A stretch of DNA of 64,000 nucleotides, from contig SSXW01000009.1 of assembly GCA_009469585.1 (NCBI GenBank), positions 51,630-115,629 of the forward strand, written 5' to 3'. The stretch's first letter is position 1. Every line of letters starts with the position of its first letter. A program made the translations under genes and the position numbers. Under the pieces are notes generated by a model, which saw only the letters and a list, made by a program, of their open reading frames with translations, was not told the DNA's origin and searched no databases. The stretch comes from Dechloromonas sp. Dech2017 (lineage in GTDB: Bacteria; Pseudomonadota; Gammaproteobacteria; Burkholderiales; Rhodocyclaceae). This document shows positions 37,904-47,309 of the stretch, in pieces.

Positions 37904-39794
37904 CCCGATTGCTGCGGTCGACGAGAAATTTGGCGCAAAAATCAAATGCCGGCAAGGGACGGCTGATCAGGTAGCCCTGGATGACGTCGCAGCCCAGTGC
38001 GGTAAGGTGTTCCCGCTGGGCCGCCGTCTCGACCCCTTCGGCGACGATGCGCAGCGATAGGCTGCGGGCCATGGCGATGATCGCCCGGACCAGCGGTTCG
38101 CTGCCGGCCGAGGCCTGGTCGCCGACGGCCAGATCCTTGATGAAGGAGCGATCGATCTTCAGGGTGCTGATCGGCAGGCGCTGCAGGTAGGACAGCGAGG
38201 AATAGCCGGTGCCGAAATCGTCCAGGGCGATGTGGATGCCGGCCGCCTGCATCTGCAGCAACTCGTCGATGCTGCCGCCTTCGGCATTGAGGAGCACCGA
38301 CTCCGTTACTTCGACTTCGAGGGCGGAACTGGGCAGCCCGGCCGCCTGCAGCCGGTCGACAATGAAGCGGGCCAGCGACGGTCGCCAGAACTGGCGGGGC
38401 GACAGGTTGACCGGAATCGGCGGCAATTCGCCGACGCCACGCCGCCATTCGACGATTTGCGCGATGGCTTGTTCAATGACCCATTCGCCGATCGGCACGA
38501 TCAGGCCGGTTTCCTCGGCCACGGCGATGAACTGATCGGGGGGAATCTGCCGCTCGCCGTCGTGCCAGCGCAGCAGGGCCTCGGCGCCGACCAGTTGGCC
38601 GTTTTGGCTATCGACCTGGGGCTGGAAGTGCAGGCTCAGCTGATTTTCCTTCAAGGCCTGGCGCAAACGGGTTTCCATCTGCATGCGGCTGGTCACCCGC
38701 TGGTCCATCAGCGGCGTATGGCTGCGAATGGCGTTGCCACCGGCTGCCTTGGCCTCGTACATCGCCGTATCGGCCTGGCGGAGCAGGGTTTCGCCGTCCC
38801 TGGCGTCGTAGGGATAAATGCTGATGCCGATGCTGGCACTGGTGAAGAAATCGCTTTCGCCGCCCGAGAAGGGGGCCGTGACCAGCTCTTTCAGCTGCAT
38901 CGCGGCATCGAGGGCGCTGTTGGCATCGCCGGGCTCCATGAGCACGATGAACTCGTCGCCAGCTTGGCGAAACAGGCGGCAATTGGCCGGCATGCTGCGC
39001 TTCAGTCGTTCGGCGACAACCTGCAACAACTGGTCGCCGGCGCGGTGACCCAGGGTGTCGTTGATGTTCTTGAAGCGATCGAGGTCGATGAACAGTACGG
39101 CCAGCGGTTGCCTGTCCCGGCCGGCCCGGTCGATGGCCTGGCTGAGCTGCTCGGCGAAGAGCAGGCGGTTGGGCAGCCCGGTCAGCATGTCGTGCTGGGC
39201 GAGGAAGGCCATTTCCTCTTCGTGGTTGCGGCGCTCGGTGATGTCGGTGACCGAGCCGACCATCTGGTAGGCCTTGCCCTTGCGGTCGCGAACAGCCAGG
39301 CCGCGCGAGGCGATCCAGCGGTAACGTCCGTCGCTGGCCAGCACCCGGTACTCGCAATAGAAATAGTCGCTTTCGCCCTTGAGGTGGCCGGCTACGGCTG
39401 CGTTGTAGTCGGCGACATCGTCCGGGTGAACCAGGCGTAACCAGGCGTGGGTGTCGGGAAGAAAATCCTCGCGATAGCTGAGTATCTGCAGCAGCCGCGT
39501 GCCGACCCGCAAGGCCTTGGTGATCGGGTTCCACTCCCAGAAGCCATCGTGTGCCGCCAGCATGGCCATGTCGTAGGCCCGTCGTACCGACTGGAAGTCC
39601 TGCCATTCGCGGTAGGCGAACAGCCCGGCACCGACCACCGAAAAGCCGAGCAGCAAGAGCGCGACCGGGCCGGGAAAGATGATGCTGGCCAGCATCGACG
39701 CGACGAGTGCCGCGGCCAGGCCAAGCGCCAGGGGCTTTCGACGATGCCGGTCGCTTTGCGCAGCCGACGGCCAGGCGAGGTCGGTGGGCGGCAT
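37869..39794 (-). CDS. Membrane PAS-GGDEF(AGDEF)-EAL protein
   Basis: 641 residues. Two membrane segments at the N-terminus (LGLAAALVASMLASIIF, VALLLLGFSVVGAGLFAY), a PAS/PAC domain (~70-190, with WEWNPITKALRV, WLRLVHPDD, VGSVTDITERR), GGDEF whose signature reads QAGDEF (first Gly is Ala) near residue 278, and EAL (EALLRW near 404, [45 protein letters not shown]). The EAL residues look complete, so phosphodiesterase is the likelier activity; the altered first Gly may weaken cyclase activity. A copy of the dispersed motif encodes residues near the C-terminus (DFCAKFLVDRSNRA). It ends close to moaA, on the same strand. Confidence 0.92.
   Translation of the reverse strand: MPPTDLAWPSAAQSDRHRRKPLALGLAAALVASMLASIIFPGPVALLLLGFSVVGAGLFAYREWQDFQSVRRAYDMAMLAAHDGFWEWNPITKALRVGTRLLQILSYREDFLPDTHAWLRLVHPDDVADYNAAVAGHLKGESDYFYCEYRVLASDGRYRWIASRGLAVRDRKGKAYQMVGSVTDITERRNHEEEMAFLAQHDMLTGLPNRLLFAEQLSQAIDRAGRDRQPLAVLFIDLDRFKNINDTLGHRAGDQLLQVVAERLKRSMPANCRLFRQAGDEFIVLMEPGDANSALDAAMQLKELVTAPFSGGESDFFTSASIGISIYPYDARDGETLLRQADTAMYEAKAAGGNAIRSHTPLMDQRVTSRMQMETRLRQALKENQLSLHFQPQVDSQNGQLVGAEALLRWHDGERQIPPDQFIAVAEETGLIVPIGEWVIEQAIAQIVEWRRGVGELPPIPVNLSPRQFWRPSLARFIVDRLQAAGLPSSALEVEVTESVLLNAEGGSIDELLQMQAAGIHIALDDFGTGYSSLSYLQRLPISTLKIDRSFIKDLAVGDQASAGSEPLVRAIIAMARSLSLRIVAEGVETAAQREHLTALGCDVIQGYLISRPLPAFDFCAKFLVDRSNRATDKPDTGRCR
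37911..37946 (+). repeat. Dispersed 36-bp motif, copy 8 (3' end of PAS-GGDEF-EAL gene)
   Basis: Reads GCTGCGGTCGAC, GAG, AAATTTGGCGC, AAAAATCAAA. Confidence 0.65.
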
Positions 39795-39809
39795 GGACGG
39801 CTGACCGGA

Positions 39810-40910
39810 TCAGCCGCCGGTCATCGACATGAAGCGAACGACCTGCGGTGAATTCATCTGGGCCGTGAAATCGTGGCCGTAAGGCTTGATACCCATGCTA
39901 TCCACGATCGCCTGGCGCAGTTCGCCATCGTCGCTACCGGCACGCAGCACGGGCAGCAGTTGGCTGGCATCGTTCTGGCCGAGACAGGGATACAGTTCGC
40001 CCTTGGCGGTGATACGGACGCGATTGCAGGTGTCGCAGAAATTATGGCTGTGCGGCGAGATGAAGCCGATCCGCGATTCGCTGCCGGGAATCCGCCAGTA
40101 GCGGGCTGGGCCGCCCGAACTCTCTGTCGAAGGAATCAGCTCGAAATGATGGGACAGCAAGTCGCGGGTTTCTTCCGACGAAATGTAGGTGCCGCTTCGC
40201 CCCTGAATGTCGCCCAGCGGCATTTCCTCAATGAACGAGATGTCGAGTTCGTTGGCGATGGCGAAGCGCACCAGGTCGACGAACTCGTCGTCGTTGGTGC
40301 CGCGCATCATCACCGTATTCAATTTGGTCCGGCAGAACCCGGCCGCGCCGGCCGCCTCTATTCCCCGCAAGACCTTCCCCAAGTCGCCGATCCGCGTGAT
40401 CGTCCGGAAGCGCTCGGCATCCAGGGTATCGAGGCTGATGTTGATGCGTTTGACGCCGGCCGCCCTGAGCGGTGCAGCGAAGCGATCGAGTTGCGAGCCA
40501 TTGGTGGTCAGCACCAGATTGTCGAGGCCGGGCAGGGCGCCCAGGCGCTCGATCAGCCACATGGCGTTCTTGCGAACCAGCGGCTCGCCACCGGTGATGC
40601 GCAGCTTGGTCACGCCGAGGCCGACGAACACCGAGGCTACCCGCAGGCATTCCTCGAGACTCATGACTTCGTCGCGCGGCAGGAAGCTCATGTCCTCGGA
40701 CATGCAATAGGTGCAGCGAAAATCGCAGCGATCGGTAATCGATAGGCGGATGTAGGTAATTCGCCGCCCATACTTGTCAACCAGCGTACCGGCCGCGTGG
40801 GCCTGGGCAAGCGGGGAGACGACAGGCGTAAACTCGGCAAATCCGGGCGGTGTTTGCTCCGGCCTGAGTGTTTCGTTTTGCATGATGGCAGTTTCCGGTG
40901 GCGCGGACAT
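39810..40910 (-). CDS. moaA: GTP 3',8-cyclase MoaA
   Basis: Radical SAM enzyme starting molybdenum cofactor synthesis from GTP. About 366 residues (357 if the ATG at 40883 is used, which has GGAAA about ten bases upstream). The N-terminal cluster motif is CDFRCTYC near residue 65, ITGGEPLVRK is near 105, and the C-terminal second-cluster Cys set CDTCNRVRITAKGELYPC is near 290. The protein ends with the conserved Gly-Gly (MSMTGG), which is needed for activity. No other moa gene is adjacent. Confidence 0.96.
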   Translation of the reverse strand: MSAPPETAIMQNETLRPEQTPPGFAEFTPVVSPLAQAHAAGTLVDKYGRRITYIRLSITDRCDFRCTYCMSEDMSFLPRDEVMSLEECLRVASVFVGLGVTKLRITGGEPLVRKNAMWLIERLGALPGLDNLVLTTNGSQLDRFAAPLRAAGVKRINISLDTLDAERFRTITRIGDLGKVLRGIEAAGAAGFCRTKLNTVMMRGTNDDEFVDLVRFAIANELDISFIEEMPLGDIQGRSGTYISSEETRDLLSHHFELIPSTESSGGPARYWRIPGSESRIGFISPHSHNFCDTCNRVRITAKGELYPCLGQNDASQLLPVLRAGSDDGELRQAIVDSMGIKPYGHDFTAQMNSPQVVRFMSMTGG

Positions 40911-41084
40911 CGCGTCTGGTCAATGTTATCAGCGCCATGCCCCTACGAGACTAGTAGAGAGATCAAAAAATGAAAAGTTCGATCGGCGTGGAAAGGGCTG
41001 TCAGCGCGGCATCTCCTGACGATACCCGAATCGGGTAACTGCCTGGTTTTTTTAACGACCCCTAGCTTTTTGGCGCAAAGACAG

Positions 41085-41090
41085 TATAAT
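41085..41090 (+). promoter_or_regulatory. -10 box of tRNA-Arg
   Basis: Perfect TATAAT ends 17 bases before the tRNA-Arg 5' end. The -35 position lacks a good match, so strength is uncertain. Confidence 0.55.
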
Positions 41091-41107
41091 TCGCGCCTCT
41101 TGCAGCG

Positions 41108-41183
41108 CGCCCGTAGCTCAGTTGGATAGAGTATCTGGCTACGAACCAGAGGGTCGGGCGTTCGAATCGCTCCGGGCGCGCCA
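41108..41183 (+). tRNA. tRNA-Arg (anticodon ACG)
   Basis: 76 bases including encoded CCA. Acceptor GCGCCCG pairs with CGGGCGC; D-arm GCTCAGTTGGATAGAGT, anticodon loop CTACGAA (ACG, reading CGT/CGC/CGA after inosine modification), TTCGAAT T-loop and a G discriminator before CCA are all in place. A TATAAT box precedes it and an intrinsic terminator follows. Confidence 0.97.
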
Positions 41184-41208
41184 GTAAGACCAGAAGCAGC
41201 AAGCACTC

Positions 41209-41233
41209 AGGCCAATCAACGATTGGCCTTTTT
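41209..41233 (+). terminator. Intrinsic terminator of tRNA-Arg
   Basis: AGGCCAATC, loop AAC, GATTGGCCT, then TTTT: a perfect 9-bp stem with T-run about 25 bases after the tRNA. Confidence 0.88.
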
Positions 41234-41262
41234 GCTTTTCGCGGGGACTTTTCGGGGATGTG

Positions 41263-42063
41263 ATGACCTATTCCGCTTCGCTGGAGGCTACGCTGGACGC
41301 CGTGGCTGCTCATCTGCGCCATGCGCGCCGGGTCTTGTTCATCACCGGGGCGGGCATTTCGGCCGATTCGGGCTTGCCGATTTATCGGGGCGTCGGCGGC
41401 TTGTATGACCGGGAGGCGACGCCGGAAGGCCTGAGCATCGAAGAGGCGCTATCCGGCGGGATGTTTGCCGTCCGGCCCGACATCACCTGGAAGTACCTGA
41501 TCCAGATCGAGGAAAACTGTCGGGGGGCGATGCCCAACGCGGCGCATCGGGCGATTGCCCGTCTCGAAGAGCATCTCGACCGGGTGATGGTGTTTACCCA
41601 GAATGTCGACGCGCTACATCGTCTGGCGGGGAGCCGGGAGATCGTCGAGATTCACGGCAATTTGCAGACGCTGGTCTGTACGGCTTGTCCGCATGAAGAA
41701 ACGGTCGGCGATCTGAGCGGCCGCGCCGTGCCGCCGCGTTGTCCTGACTGCGGCGCCGTTTTGCGGCCACGCGTGGTTCTCTTCGGCGAAGCCTTGCCGG
41801 AGGATGAACTGGATCGCTTCATCGCAGCGTTTCAGGAAGGCTTCGACATCGTGTTCAGCATCGGCACCTCCAGCGTCTTTCCTTATATCGTCCAACCGGT
41901 GGTGCTGGCAGCGACGAGCGGCATTCCGACGGTCGAAATCAACCCTGGGCAGACGCAACTGAGCGACATCGTCGATTTCTACCTGCCGCTGGGGGCCGCC
42001 GAGGCCATGGCCGCCCTTGCCCAAAAGCTGGGCCTGGACCTTGATGATGCCGTGGCCGGCTGA
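41263..42063 (+). CDS. Sir2-family NAD-dependent protein deacylase
   Basis: 266 residues. NAD-binding ITGAGISADSGLPIYRG near residue 30, QNVD near 112, catalytic His in EIHGNLQ near 130, the zinc ribbon CTAC ... CPDC near 140-165, FGEALPEDELDRF near 180, and GTSSVFPYIVQP near 210. The PIYRG variant (rather than PxFRG) is seen in one bacterial sirtuin group. An adjacent GTG three bases earlier could also start it. It lies alone between tRNA-Arg and the phasin gene. Confidence 0.92.
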   Translation: MTYSASLEATLDAVAAHLRHARRVLFITGAGISADSGLPIYRGVGGLYDREATPEGLSIEEALSGGMFAVRPDITWKYLIQIEENCRGAMPNAAHRAIARLEEHLDRVMVFTQNVDALHRLAGSREIVEIHGNLQTLVCTACPHEETVGDLSGRAVPPRCPDCGAVLRPRVVLFGEALPEDELDRFIAAFQEGFDIVFSIGTSSVFPYIVQPVVLAATSGIPTVEINPGQTQLSDIVDFYLPLGAAEAMAALAQKLGLDLDDAVAG

Positions 42064-42110
42064 CCAACAGCTGTCTCCATGGTTTAAATTGATGCAGTGC
42101 ACAAAAGAAG

Positions 42111-42138
42111 TTGACAAGACGAAATGAGGGGTTAGAAT
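42111..42138 (+). promoter_or_regulatory. Sigma-70 promoter of the phasin gene
   Basis: TTGACA (42111-42116) and TAGAAT (42133-42138) with a 16-base spacer, a strong promoter about 70 bases before the phasin ATG. Just downstream is a TGCTGCGATGCAACA stretch; in other PHA producers PhaR sites contain TGC/GCA-type half-sites, but this is only a resemblance. Confidence 0.7.
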
Positions 42139-42205
42139 TAAGTCATGCTGCGATGCAACATCGGTCTGCGGCAAGATAATCACCCCAACCCCAGGAGAAT
42201 CAACC

Positions 42206-42766
42206 ATGTTTACCAAACCTGAAGATTTCGCCAAGTCCGGTTTCAATTTTGCGCTGTTCTACGCCCATACCGCTTTCGACGGCGTCGAGCGTCTGGCCCT
42301 TTTGAATCTGGCCGCCAGCCGTTCGGTGTTCGAGGCCGCCATGGCCAATTTCACCCGCCTGCTCGGCGTCAAGGACGTCCAGGCCCTGGTCAGCCTGCAG
42401 AAGGAACTGGCCACGCCGTCGATCGAGAAGGGCATGGAGTACTCGCGCAACGTGTTCGCCATCGCCTCCGAAACCAAGGACAAGATCGCCAAGGAAGTGG
42501 AAACCCAGGTCGCTGAAACCAACGCCAAGGTCTCTAGCATGGTCGAGAAGGCGCTCGAGTCGGCCCCGGCCGGTTCGGAAGCCGCTGTCGCTGCCGTCAA
42601 GACTGCCATCAAGTCGGCCAACGAAGCCTACGAAGGCCTCAACAAGGCCGCCAAGCAGGCTGCCGAAGTGGCCGAAGCCAGCGTTGCCGCGGCCACCGAT
42701 GCCACGCTGAAGGCGGCCAACGTGGTTGCCACCGCACCCAAGGCTTCCGGCAAGAAAGCTGCCTGA
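42206..42766 (+). CDS. phaP: Phasin (PHA granule-associated protein)
   Basis: 186 residues of the proteobacterial phasin family that coats polyhydroxyalkanoate granules. The N-terminal 120 residues are helical and amphipathic (NFALFYAHTAFDGVERLALLNLAASRSVFEAAMANF, LVSLQKELATPSIEKGMEYSRNVFAIAS), and the tail is Ala/Lys-rich (KAAKQAAEVAEASVAAATDATLKAANVVA...GKKAA), typical of phasins. It has its own strong promoter and terminator, in keeping with high, monocistronic expression. It implies that the organism stores PHA, although no pha synthase is in the window. Confidence 0.93.
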   Translation: MFTKPEDFAKSGFNFALFYAHTAFDGVERLALLNLAASRSVFEAAMANFTRLLGVKDVQALVSLQKELATPSIEKGMEYSRNVFAIASETKDKIAKEVETQVAETNAKVSSMVEKALESAPAGSEAAVAAVKTAIKSANEAYEGLNKAAKQAAEVAEASVAAATDATLKAANVVATAPKASGKKAA

Positions 42767-42787
42767 TCCTAGGGTCGAGGCACAAGG

Positions 42788-42813
42788 CCGGGGCTTCTGC
42801 CCCGGTTTTTTTT
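42788..42813 (+). terminator. Intrinsic terminator of the phasin gene
   Basis: CCGGGGC, loop TTCT, GCCCCGG, then eight T: textbook terminator 22 bases after the stop. Confidence 0.92.
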
Positions 42814-42836
42814 CGTCGATTTTTTTGCTACTGGCT

Positions 42837-43802
42837 TTACGGGAGGGGGACCGGCCAGGGATGGGTTTCGAAGCGGAACAGCCCGGGCGTTTCGCTGTCG
42901 ATGATGGCCAGGGTCCAGCCCATCAGCGGGTAGCCGAAGGTTTCCAGTCGGGTGAAGTTGCGGACCGGCTTGCCATGCGTGTCGCGCAAGGGCTGGTCGA
43001 TGCGGTTGATGTGGCTGTCGCCGTGCACGACCAGGACCTGGCCGGGAAAGTTGAGCGTTTCCTGGCGCAGGACGTCGAGCAGTTGGCGGTAGCCGGGTAA
43101 GGGCACGCCCATGGCCAGATTGGTGAATCCCGGGTTGGCCTGGAAGAGCAGGGCGATGCCGGCGAGCTTGTCGCGCCGGGCGAGGGCGAAGCTGTCGCGC
43201 AGCCAGTCGATGACCACCGGGTTGCGGGCGAGGAATTCGTCGCTGGCTTCGCCGTTCTTGCTGAAATTGTTGTTGCCGCCGGGAATGTTGAGGGTGACGA
43301 AGAGCACGGGGCCGAGGCGCAGCCGGGTGTGTTCGGGGTAGGTGCCGGCTTGCCGTTCGAGCTCGAGTTGGCGCCGGCCCAGGGAGCGCGGCTCCGGCCA
43401 GAACAGCGCACGCAGGCGGGCCAGGCGTTCGAGCGGGTCGTAGGCGCCGTTGCTCGGGCGGTGGCAGTCGCTCCATTCGTTGTCGCCGGGGACGAAAAGC
43501 AGCGGGGCGCGGCTGTCGTCGAAGAGCCGCTGGCGATCCTCGAATAGGGCATCGTCGCAGCGGTCGCCGCCATGCTTGAAATCGCCGATGTGGGCGATCA
43601 GGTCGACATGGCGGTCGGCGATGGCGCTGAGCATCCTGGGCAGTTCGGCCCGTTCGTAGCTGCTGTAGGGCGTATCGCCGATCAGCGCGACGCGCCAGGT
43701 TTCGGCCGCGGCCGGGGCGGTCCAGGCGGCCATCGCTGCGGTCAACGCCAAAAAAAGCCGAAAATTGAAATTTGCGCCGGCCGCCGGCCGCCGATGTTTC
43801 AT
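42837..43802 (-). CDS. Secreted calcineurin-like metallophosphatase
   Basis: 321 residues. A signal peptide (basic start, [18 protein letters not shown], cleaved before ETWR), then a metallophosphoesterase core with divergent motifs: [12 protein letters not shown] near 41, [14 protein letters not shown] near 72, [10 protein letters not shown] near 103 in the GNH(E/D) position, and [11 protein letters not shown] near 270 in the GHxH position. The metal ligands appear conserved enough for activity; the substrate is unknown. The ATG overlaps the mutS stop (ATGA). The dispersed 36-bp motif encodes the hydrophobic core of its signal peptide. Confidence 0.85.
   Translation of the reverse strand: MKHRRPAAGANFNFRLFLALTAAMAAWTAPAAAETWRVALIGDTPYSSYERAELPRMLSAIADRHVDLIAHIGDFKHGGDRCDDALFEDRQRLFDDSRAPLLFVPGDNEWSDCHRPSNGAYDPLERLARLRALFWPEPRSLGRRQLELERQAGTYPEHTRLRLGPVLFVTLNIPGGNNNFSKNGEASDEFLARNPVVIDWLRDSFALARRDKLAGIALLFQANPGFTNLAMGVPLPGYRQLLDVLRQETLNFPGQVLVVHGDSHINRIDQPLRDTHGKPVRNFTRLETFGYPLMGWTLAIIDSETPGLFRFETHPWPVPLP
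43735..43770 (+). repeat. Dispersed 36-bp motif, copy 9 (signal-peptide region)
   Basis: Reads GCTGCGGTCAAC, GCC, AAAAAAAGCCG, AAAATTGAAA. On the other strand it codes for [11 protein letters not shown] of the phosphatase signal peptide. Confidence 0.65.
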
Positions 43803-46381
43803 CGCAGCAGGCTTTTCAGCGCGTAGAGCGCATCGAGCGCCTCGCGTGGCGTCAGGCTGTCGGGGTCGATGTCGGCCAGTTTGCCGAGGGCCGGGTGTGG
43901 TTCGGCTTCGGCCGGTTCCGGGCCGGCTTGGGCGAAGAGGTCGGGTTGCAGCGGATCGACCGTGGCGCGCTGCTCGAATTCGCGCAGCTGCTTGCGCGCG
44001 GCGCGCACCACGGCGCCCGGCATGCCGGCCAGCGCTGCGACCTGGATGGCGTAGCTCTGGTTGGCCGGACCTTCCTCGACGGCGTGCATGAAAACGATCT
44101 TGTGGGCGTACTCGACGGCGCCGAGATGGACGTTGGCCAGCTCCGGATATTCGTGCGACAGCCGGGTCAGCTCGAAATAGTGGGTGGCGAACAGCGTCAG
44201 GCTGCGGTTCTTGTCGATCAGGTGGCGGAGGATGGCGAAGGCCAGGGCCATGCCATCGAACGTGGACGTGCCGCGCCCGATCTCGTCCATCAACACCAGG
44301 CTCTGCTCGGTCGCGTGGTGCAGGATAGCCGCCGCCTCGGTCATCTCGACCATGAAGGTCGACCGGCCGGAAGCGAGGTCGTCGGAAGCGCCGATGCGGG
44401 TGAAGATGCGGTCGAGCGGGCCGAGCCGGCAATGGTCGGCCGGCACGTAGCTGCCGATGTGGGCGAGCAGGGCGATCAGCGCCACCTGGCGCATGTAGGT
44501 CGATTTACCGCCCATGTTCGGGCCGGTAATCAGCAGCAGGCGGCGCTCCTCGGCCAGCCGGCAGTCGTTGGCGATGAAGGTCTCGGCCTGGTTGGCCAGT
44601 TCGCCCTCGACCACCGGGTGGCGGCCGCCCGCCACGGTCAACCCGATTTCTTCGCCGAATTCCGGCTTGCACCAGTTGCGCTTCAGCGCCGACTCGGCGA
44701 AGCCGGCCAAGAGGTCCAACTGGGCGACGGCGCGGGCGATCGTCTGCAGGGTCGGGACGACCGGCAGCAGCGCATCGAGGATCGCCTCGTAGAGCAGCTT
44801 CTCGCGGGCCAGCGCGCGTTCCTGGGCCGACAGCGCCTTGTCCTCGAAGGCCTTCAGTTCTGGCGTGATGTAGCGTTCGGCGTTCTTCAGCGTCTGCCGG
44901 CGGCGGTAGTCGTCGGGAATCTTGTCGACATTGGCGTGGGTGACCTCGATGTAGAAGCCATGCACCTTGTTGTATTCGACCTTGAGGCTGGCGATGCCGC
45001 TGCGCTCGCGTTCGCGGGCCTCCATGTCGACCAGGAAGGCGCCGCAGTTGTCGTTCAGCGACCGGAGTTCGTCGAGATCGGCGTCGTAGCCCGGGGCGAT
45101 GACGCCGCCGTCGCGAACCTGGGCGCCGGGTTCGGCGGCGATGGCGCAAACCAGCAGGTCGAGCGCCGGGTAGGGCGTGGCCAGTTCGCCGAACAGCTGG
45201 ACTATCAGCGGCGCCGGGCTGTCGGCCAGCGGCGCCCGCAGGCCGTCGAGCCGGGCCAGCGATTCGCGCAGGCTGGCCAGGTCGCGCGGCCGGGCGTTCT
45301 TCAGCGCGATGCGGCCGGCGATGCGCTCGATGTCGGCCATGCCGCGCAGGGCCTTGCGGGCCTCGCCGGCCAGCCGGCCGTAATCCTCCAGCAGCGCCTC
45401 CACCGCGCCGTGGCGGGCGGCCGGGATGTCGCGCTCGCGCAGCGGATGGTGCAGCGTGTGGCGCAAGAGGCGCGAGCCCATGCTGGTCACGCAGTTGTCG
45501 AGCAGCGAGAACAGCGTCGGCGACGGCTGGCCGCGCAGTGTTTCGGTCAGCTCCAGATTGCGCCGGGTGGCCAGGTCGAGGCCGAGATAGGCGCCCTCGA
45601 TTTCGACGGTCAAACCGCGCAGGTGCGGCAGCTTGCCCGACTGCGTCGCCTGCGCGTACTGGAGCAGGGCGCCGGCGGCGGCGATGGCCGGCTTCAGCCC
45701 TTCGGCGCCGAAACCGGCCAGCGAAGCGACCTCGAACTGCTCGCAGAGCAGGCGGCGGGCCGAGTCGAATTCGAAGTACCAGTCGGGCTGGCGGGTACGC
45801 GCCACGTCAATGCCGAAATTCGGCGTCCAGCTTTCCGGGTAGAGAATCTCGGCCGGGCGGATGCGCTCCAGTGTTGCCGGAACCTGCTCGGCCGCCACCT
45901 CGAGCAGCACGAATTCGCCGCTCGTCAGGTTCAGTCGGGCCAGGCCGGCGGTGTTGCGCTGCGTGGTCACGGCCAACAGCCAGACGTCGCGTTTGTCGTC
46001 GATCAGCGCCGCGTCGGTCAGCGTGCCCGGTGTCACGATGCGCGCCACGGCCCGCTCGACCGGCCCCTTGCTGGTCGCCGGATCGCCGATCTGCTCGCAG
46101 ATCACCGCCGACTCGCCCATCCTGACCAGGCGGGCAAGGTAAGGCTCGAGCGAATGGAAGGGCACCCCGGCCATGCGGATCGGCACGCCGGCCGACTGGC
46201 CGCGCGTGGTCAGCGTGATGTCGAGCAGGCGCGCCGCTTTCTCGGCGTCGTCGTGGAACAACTCGTAGAAATCGCCCATCCGGTAGAAGAGCAGGGTGTT
46301 CGGATGGTTGGCCTTGAGCGCCAGGTACTGGCGCATCATCGGCGTGTGCTTGGACAGGTCGGAGGCTGCTTCTTTGGCCAT
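43799..46381 (-). CDS. mutS: DNA mismatch repair protein MutS
   Basis: 860 residues, full length. The N-terminal mismatch-binding motif ([11 protein letters not shown], Phe-x-Glu-type) is near residue 32, the connector and lever regions follow, then the ATPase: Walker [16 protein letters not shown] near 620, [12 protein letters not shown] near 670, Walker [17 protein letters not shown] near 697, ATHYFELT near 735, and the C-terminal helix-turn-helix. The start is the ATG at 46381; the longer frame to 47092 is a shadow of queF. It is followed by the metallophosphatase gene with a four-base overlap, an unusual pairing. Confidence 0.97.
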   Translation of the reverse strand: MAKEAASDLSKHTPMMRQYLALKANHPNTLLFYRMGDFYELFHDDAEKAARLLDITLTTRGQSAGVPIRMAGVPFHSLEPYLARLVRMGESAVICEQIGDPATSKGPVERAVARIVTPGTLTDAALIDDKRDVWLLAVTTQRNTAGLARLNLTSGEFVLLEVAAEQVPATLERIRPAEILYPESWTPNFGIDVARTRQPDWYFEFDSARRLLCEQFEVASLAGFGAEGLKPAIAAAGALLQYAQATQSGKLPHLRGLTVEIEGAYLGLDLATRRNLELTETLRGQPSPTLFSLLDNCVTSMGSRLLRHTLHHPLRERDIPAARHGAVEALLEDYGRLAGEARKALRGMADIERIAGRIALKNARPRDLASLRESLARLDGLRAPLADSPAPLIVQLFGELATPYPALDLLVCAIAAEPGAQVRDGGVIAPGYDADLDELRSLNDNCGAFLVDMEARERERSGIASLKVEYNKVHGFYIEVTHANVDKIPDDYRRRQTLKNAERYITPELKAFEDKALSAQERALAREKLLYEAILDALLPVVPTLQTIARAVAQLDLLAGFAESALKRNWCKPEFGEEIGLTVAGGRHPVVEGELANQAETFIANDCRLAEERRLLLITGPNMGGKSTYMRQVALIALLAHIGSYVPADHCRLGPLDRIFTRIGASDDLASGRSTFMVEMTEAAAILHHATEQSLVLMDEIGRGTSTFDGMALAFAILRHLIDKNRSLTLFATHYFELTRLSHEYPELANVHLGAVEYAHKIVFMHAVEEGPANQSYAIQVAALAGMPGAVVRAARKQLREFEQRATVDPLQPDLFAQAGPEPAEAEPHPALGKLADIDPDSLTPREALDALYALKSLLR

Positions 46382-46413
46382 GAATGCGGGTGATCGTGTT
46401 ATTCCGCCCCGCC

Positions 46414-47268
46414 TTACTGGCGGATTTCGCGCATGTTGTCGGGCGGGAGGAACTCGCCGGTGCTGCGGAAGGGATTGATGTCCAGGCCGCCGCGCCGCGT
46501 GTAGCGGGCATGAACGGCCAATGCCTGGGGCGCGCAATGGGCGAGCAGGTCGGTGAAGATGCGTTCGACGCATTGCTCGTGGAATTCGTTGTGACCGCGG
46601 AAGGACACGATGTAGCGCAGCAAGCCTTCCCGGTCGATCGGCTGGCCGCGATAGCGGACGACCACCATGGCCCAGTCCGGTTGCCCGGTGACCAGGCAGT
46701 TCGACTTGAGCAGGTGCGAGAACAGCGTTTCCTCGACGGTTTGGCCGGGCCGCGTCGTCAATTGCTCGGGGGCCGGCAGGTAACAGTCGCAGGCCACGTC
46801 GAGATCGTCGAGCAGGATGCCGTCGGGCAGGCCAATGCTGGCCTGCGGCCGCCCGGTCAGCGGCTGCAGCGCTACGGCAACCGGGCCGCCGGCGGCTTGC
46901 GACAGATCGCGGGCGAGCGCTTCGCCAACCGCCTCGATACTGGCGAAAGGCGTCTGGTTGAAGGAATTGAGGTAGAGCTTGAGCGATTTCGATTCGATCA
47001 GGTTGGGCGTGTCGGCTGGTACGCGGAAGCTGCCGACGGCGACCACCGGCTTGCCGCGGGGATTGAGCCACGACAGTTCGTAGGCGTTCCACAGGTCTTC
47101 GCCGACGAAGGGCAGGGCCGCGTCGTTCAGGCCCAGTTCGCTGCGCTTCAACTGGCGCGGGAAGGGGTAAAGCAGTTCCGGCGCGTAGTCGCTCCGGTAG
47201 GCGGTAGCCTTGCCGAGCGGCGAGGCGCCGGCCGGATCGGCTGCCGGTAAAGGGTTCTGCGAGTTCAT
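46414..47268 (-). CDS. queF: NADPH-dependent 7-cyano-7-deazaguanine reductase QueF (type II)
   Basis: Reduces preQ0 to preQ1 in queuosine synthesis. 284 residues, the long two-domain type. The nucleophilic Cys is in [15 protein letters not shown] near residue 192 with the catalytic Asp seven residues on; [15 protein letters not shown] near 92 is the QueF motif, and the C-terminal [13 protein letters not shown] and [17 protein letters not shown] are typical of the type-II group. The start is the ATG at 47268. No other queuosine gene is adjacent. menD lies 40 bases upstream on the same strand. Confidence 0.96.
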   Translation of the reverse strand: MNSQNPLPAADPAGASPLGKATAYRSDYAPELLYPFPRQLKRSELGLNDAALPFVGEDLWNAYELSWLNPRGKPVVAVGSFRVPADTPNLIESKSLKLYLNSFNQTPFASIEAVGEALARDLSQAAGGPVAVALQPLTGRPQASIGLPDGILLDDLDVACDCYLPAPEQLTTRPGQTVEETLFSHLLKSNCLVTGQPDWAMVVVRYRGQPIDREGLLRYIVSFRGHNEFHEQCVERIFTDLLAHCAPQALAVHARYTRRGGLDINPFRSTGEFLPPDNMREIRQ

Positions 47269-47309
47269 GGAAGCGGATTTTACCTGCAAGATGGGCGGGA
47301 ACTGGCCGT

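Noticed and set aside
43772..46393. 873-residue rightward frame opposite mutS
   Set aside because: Antisense shadow; mutS on the other strand is complete.
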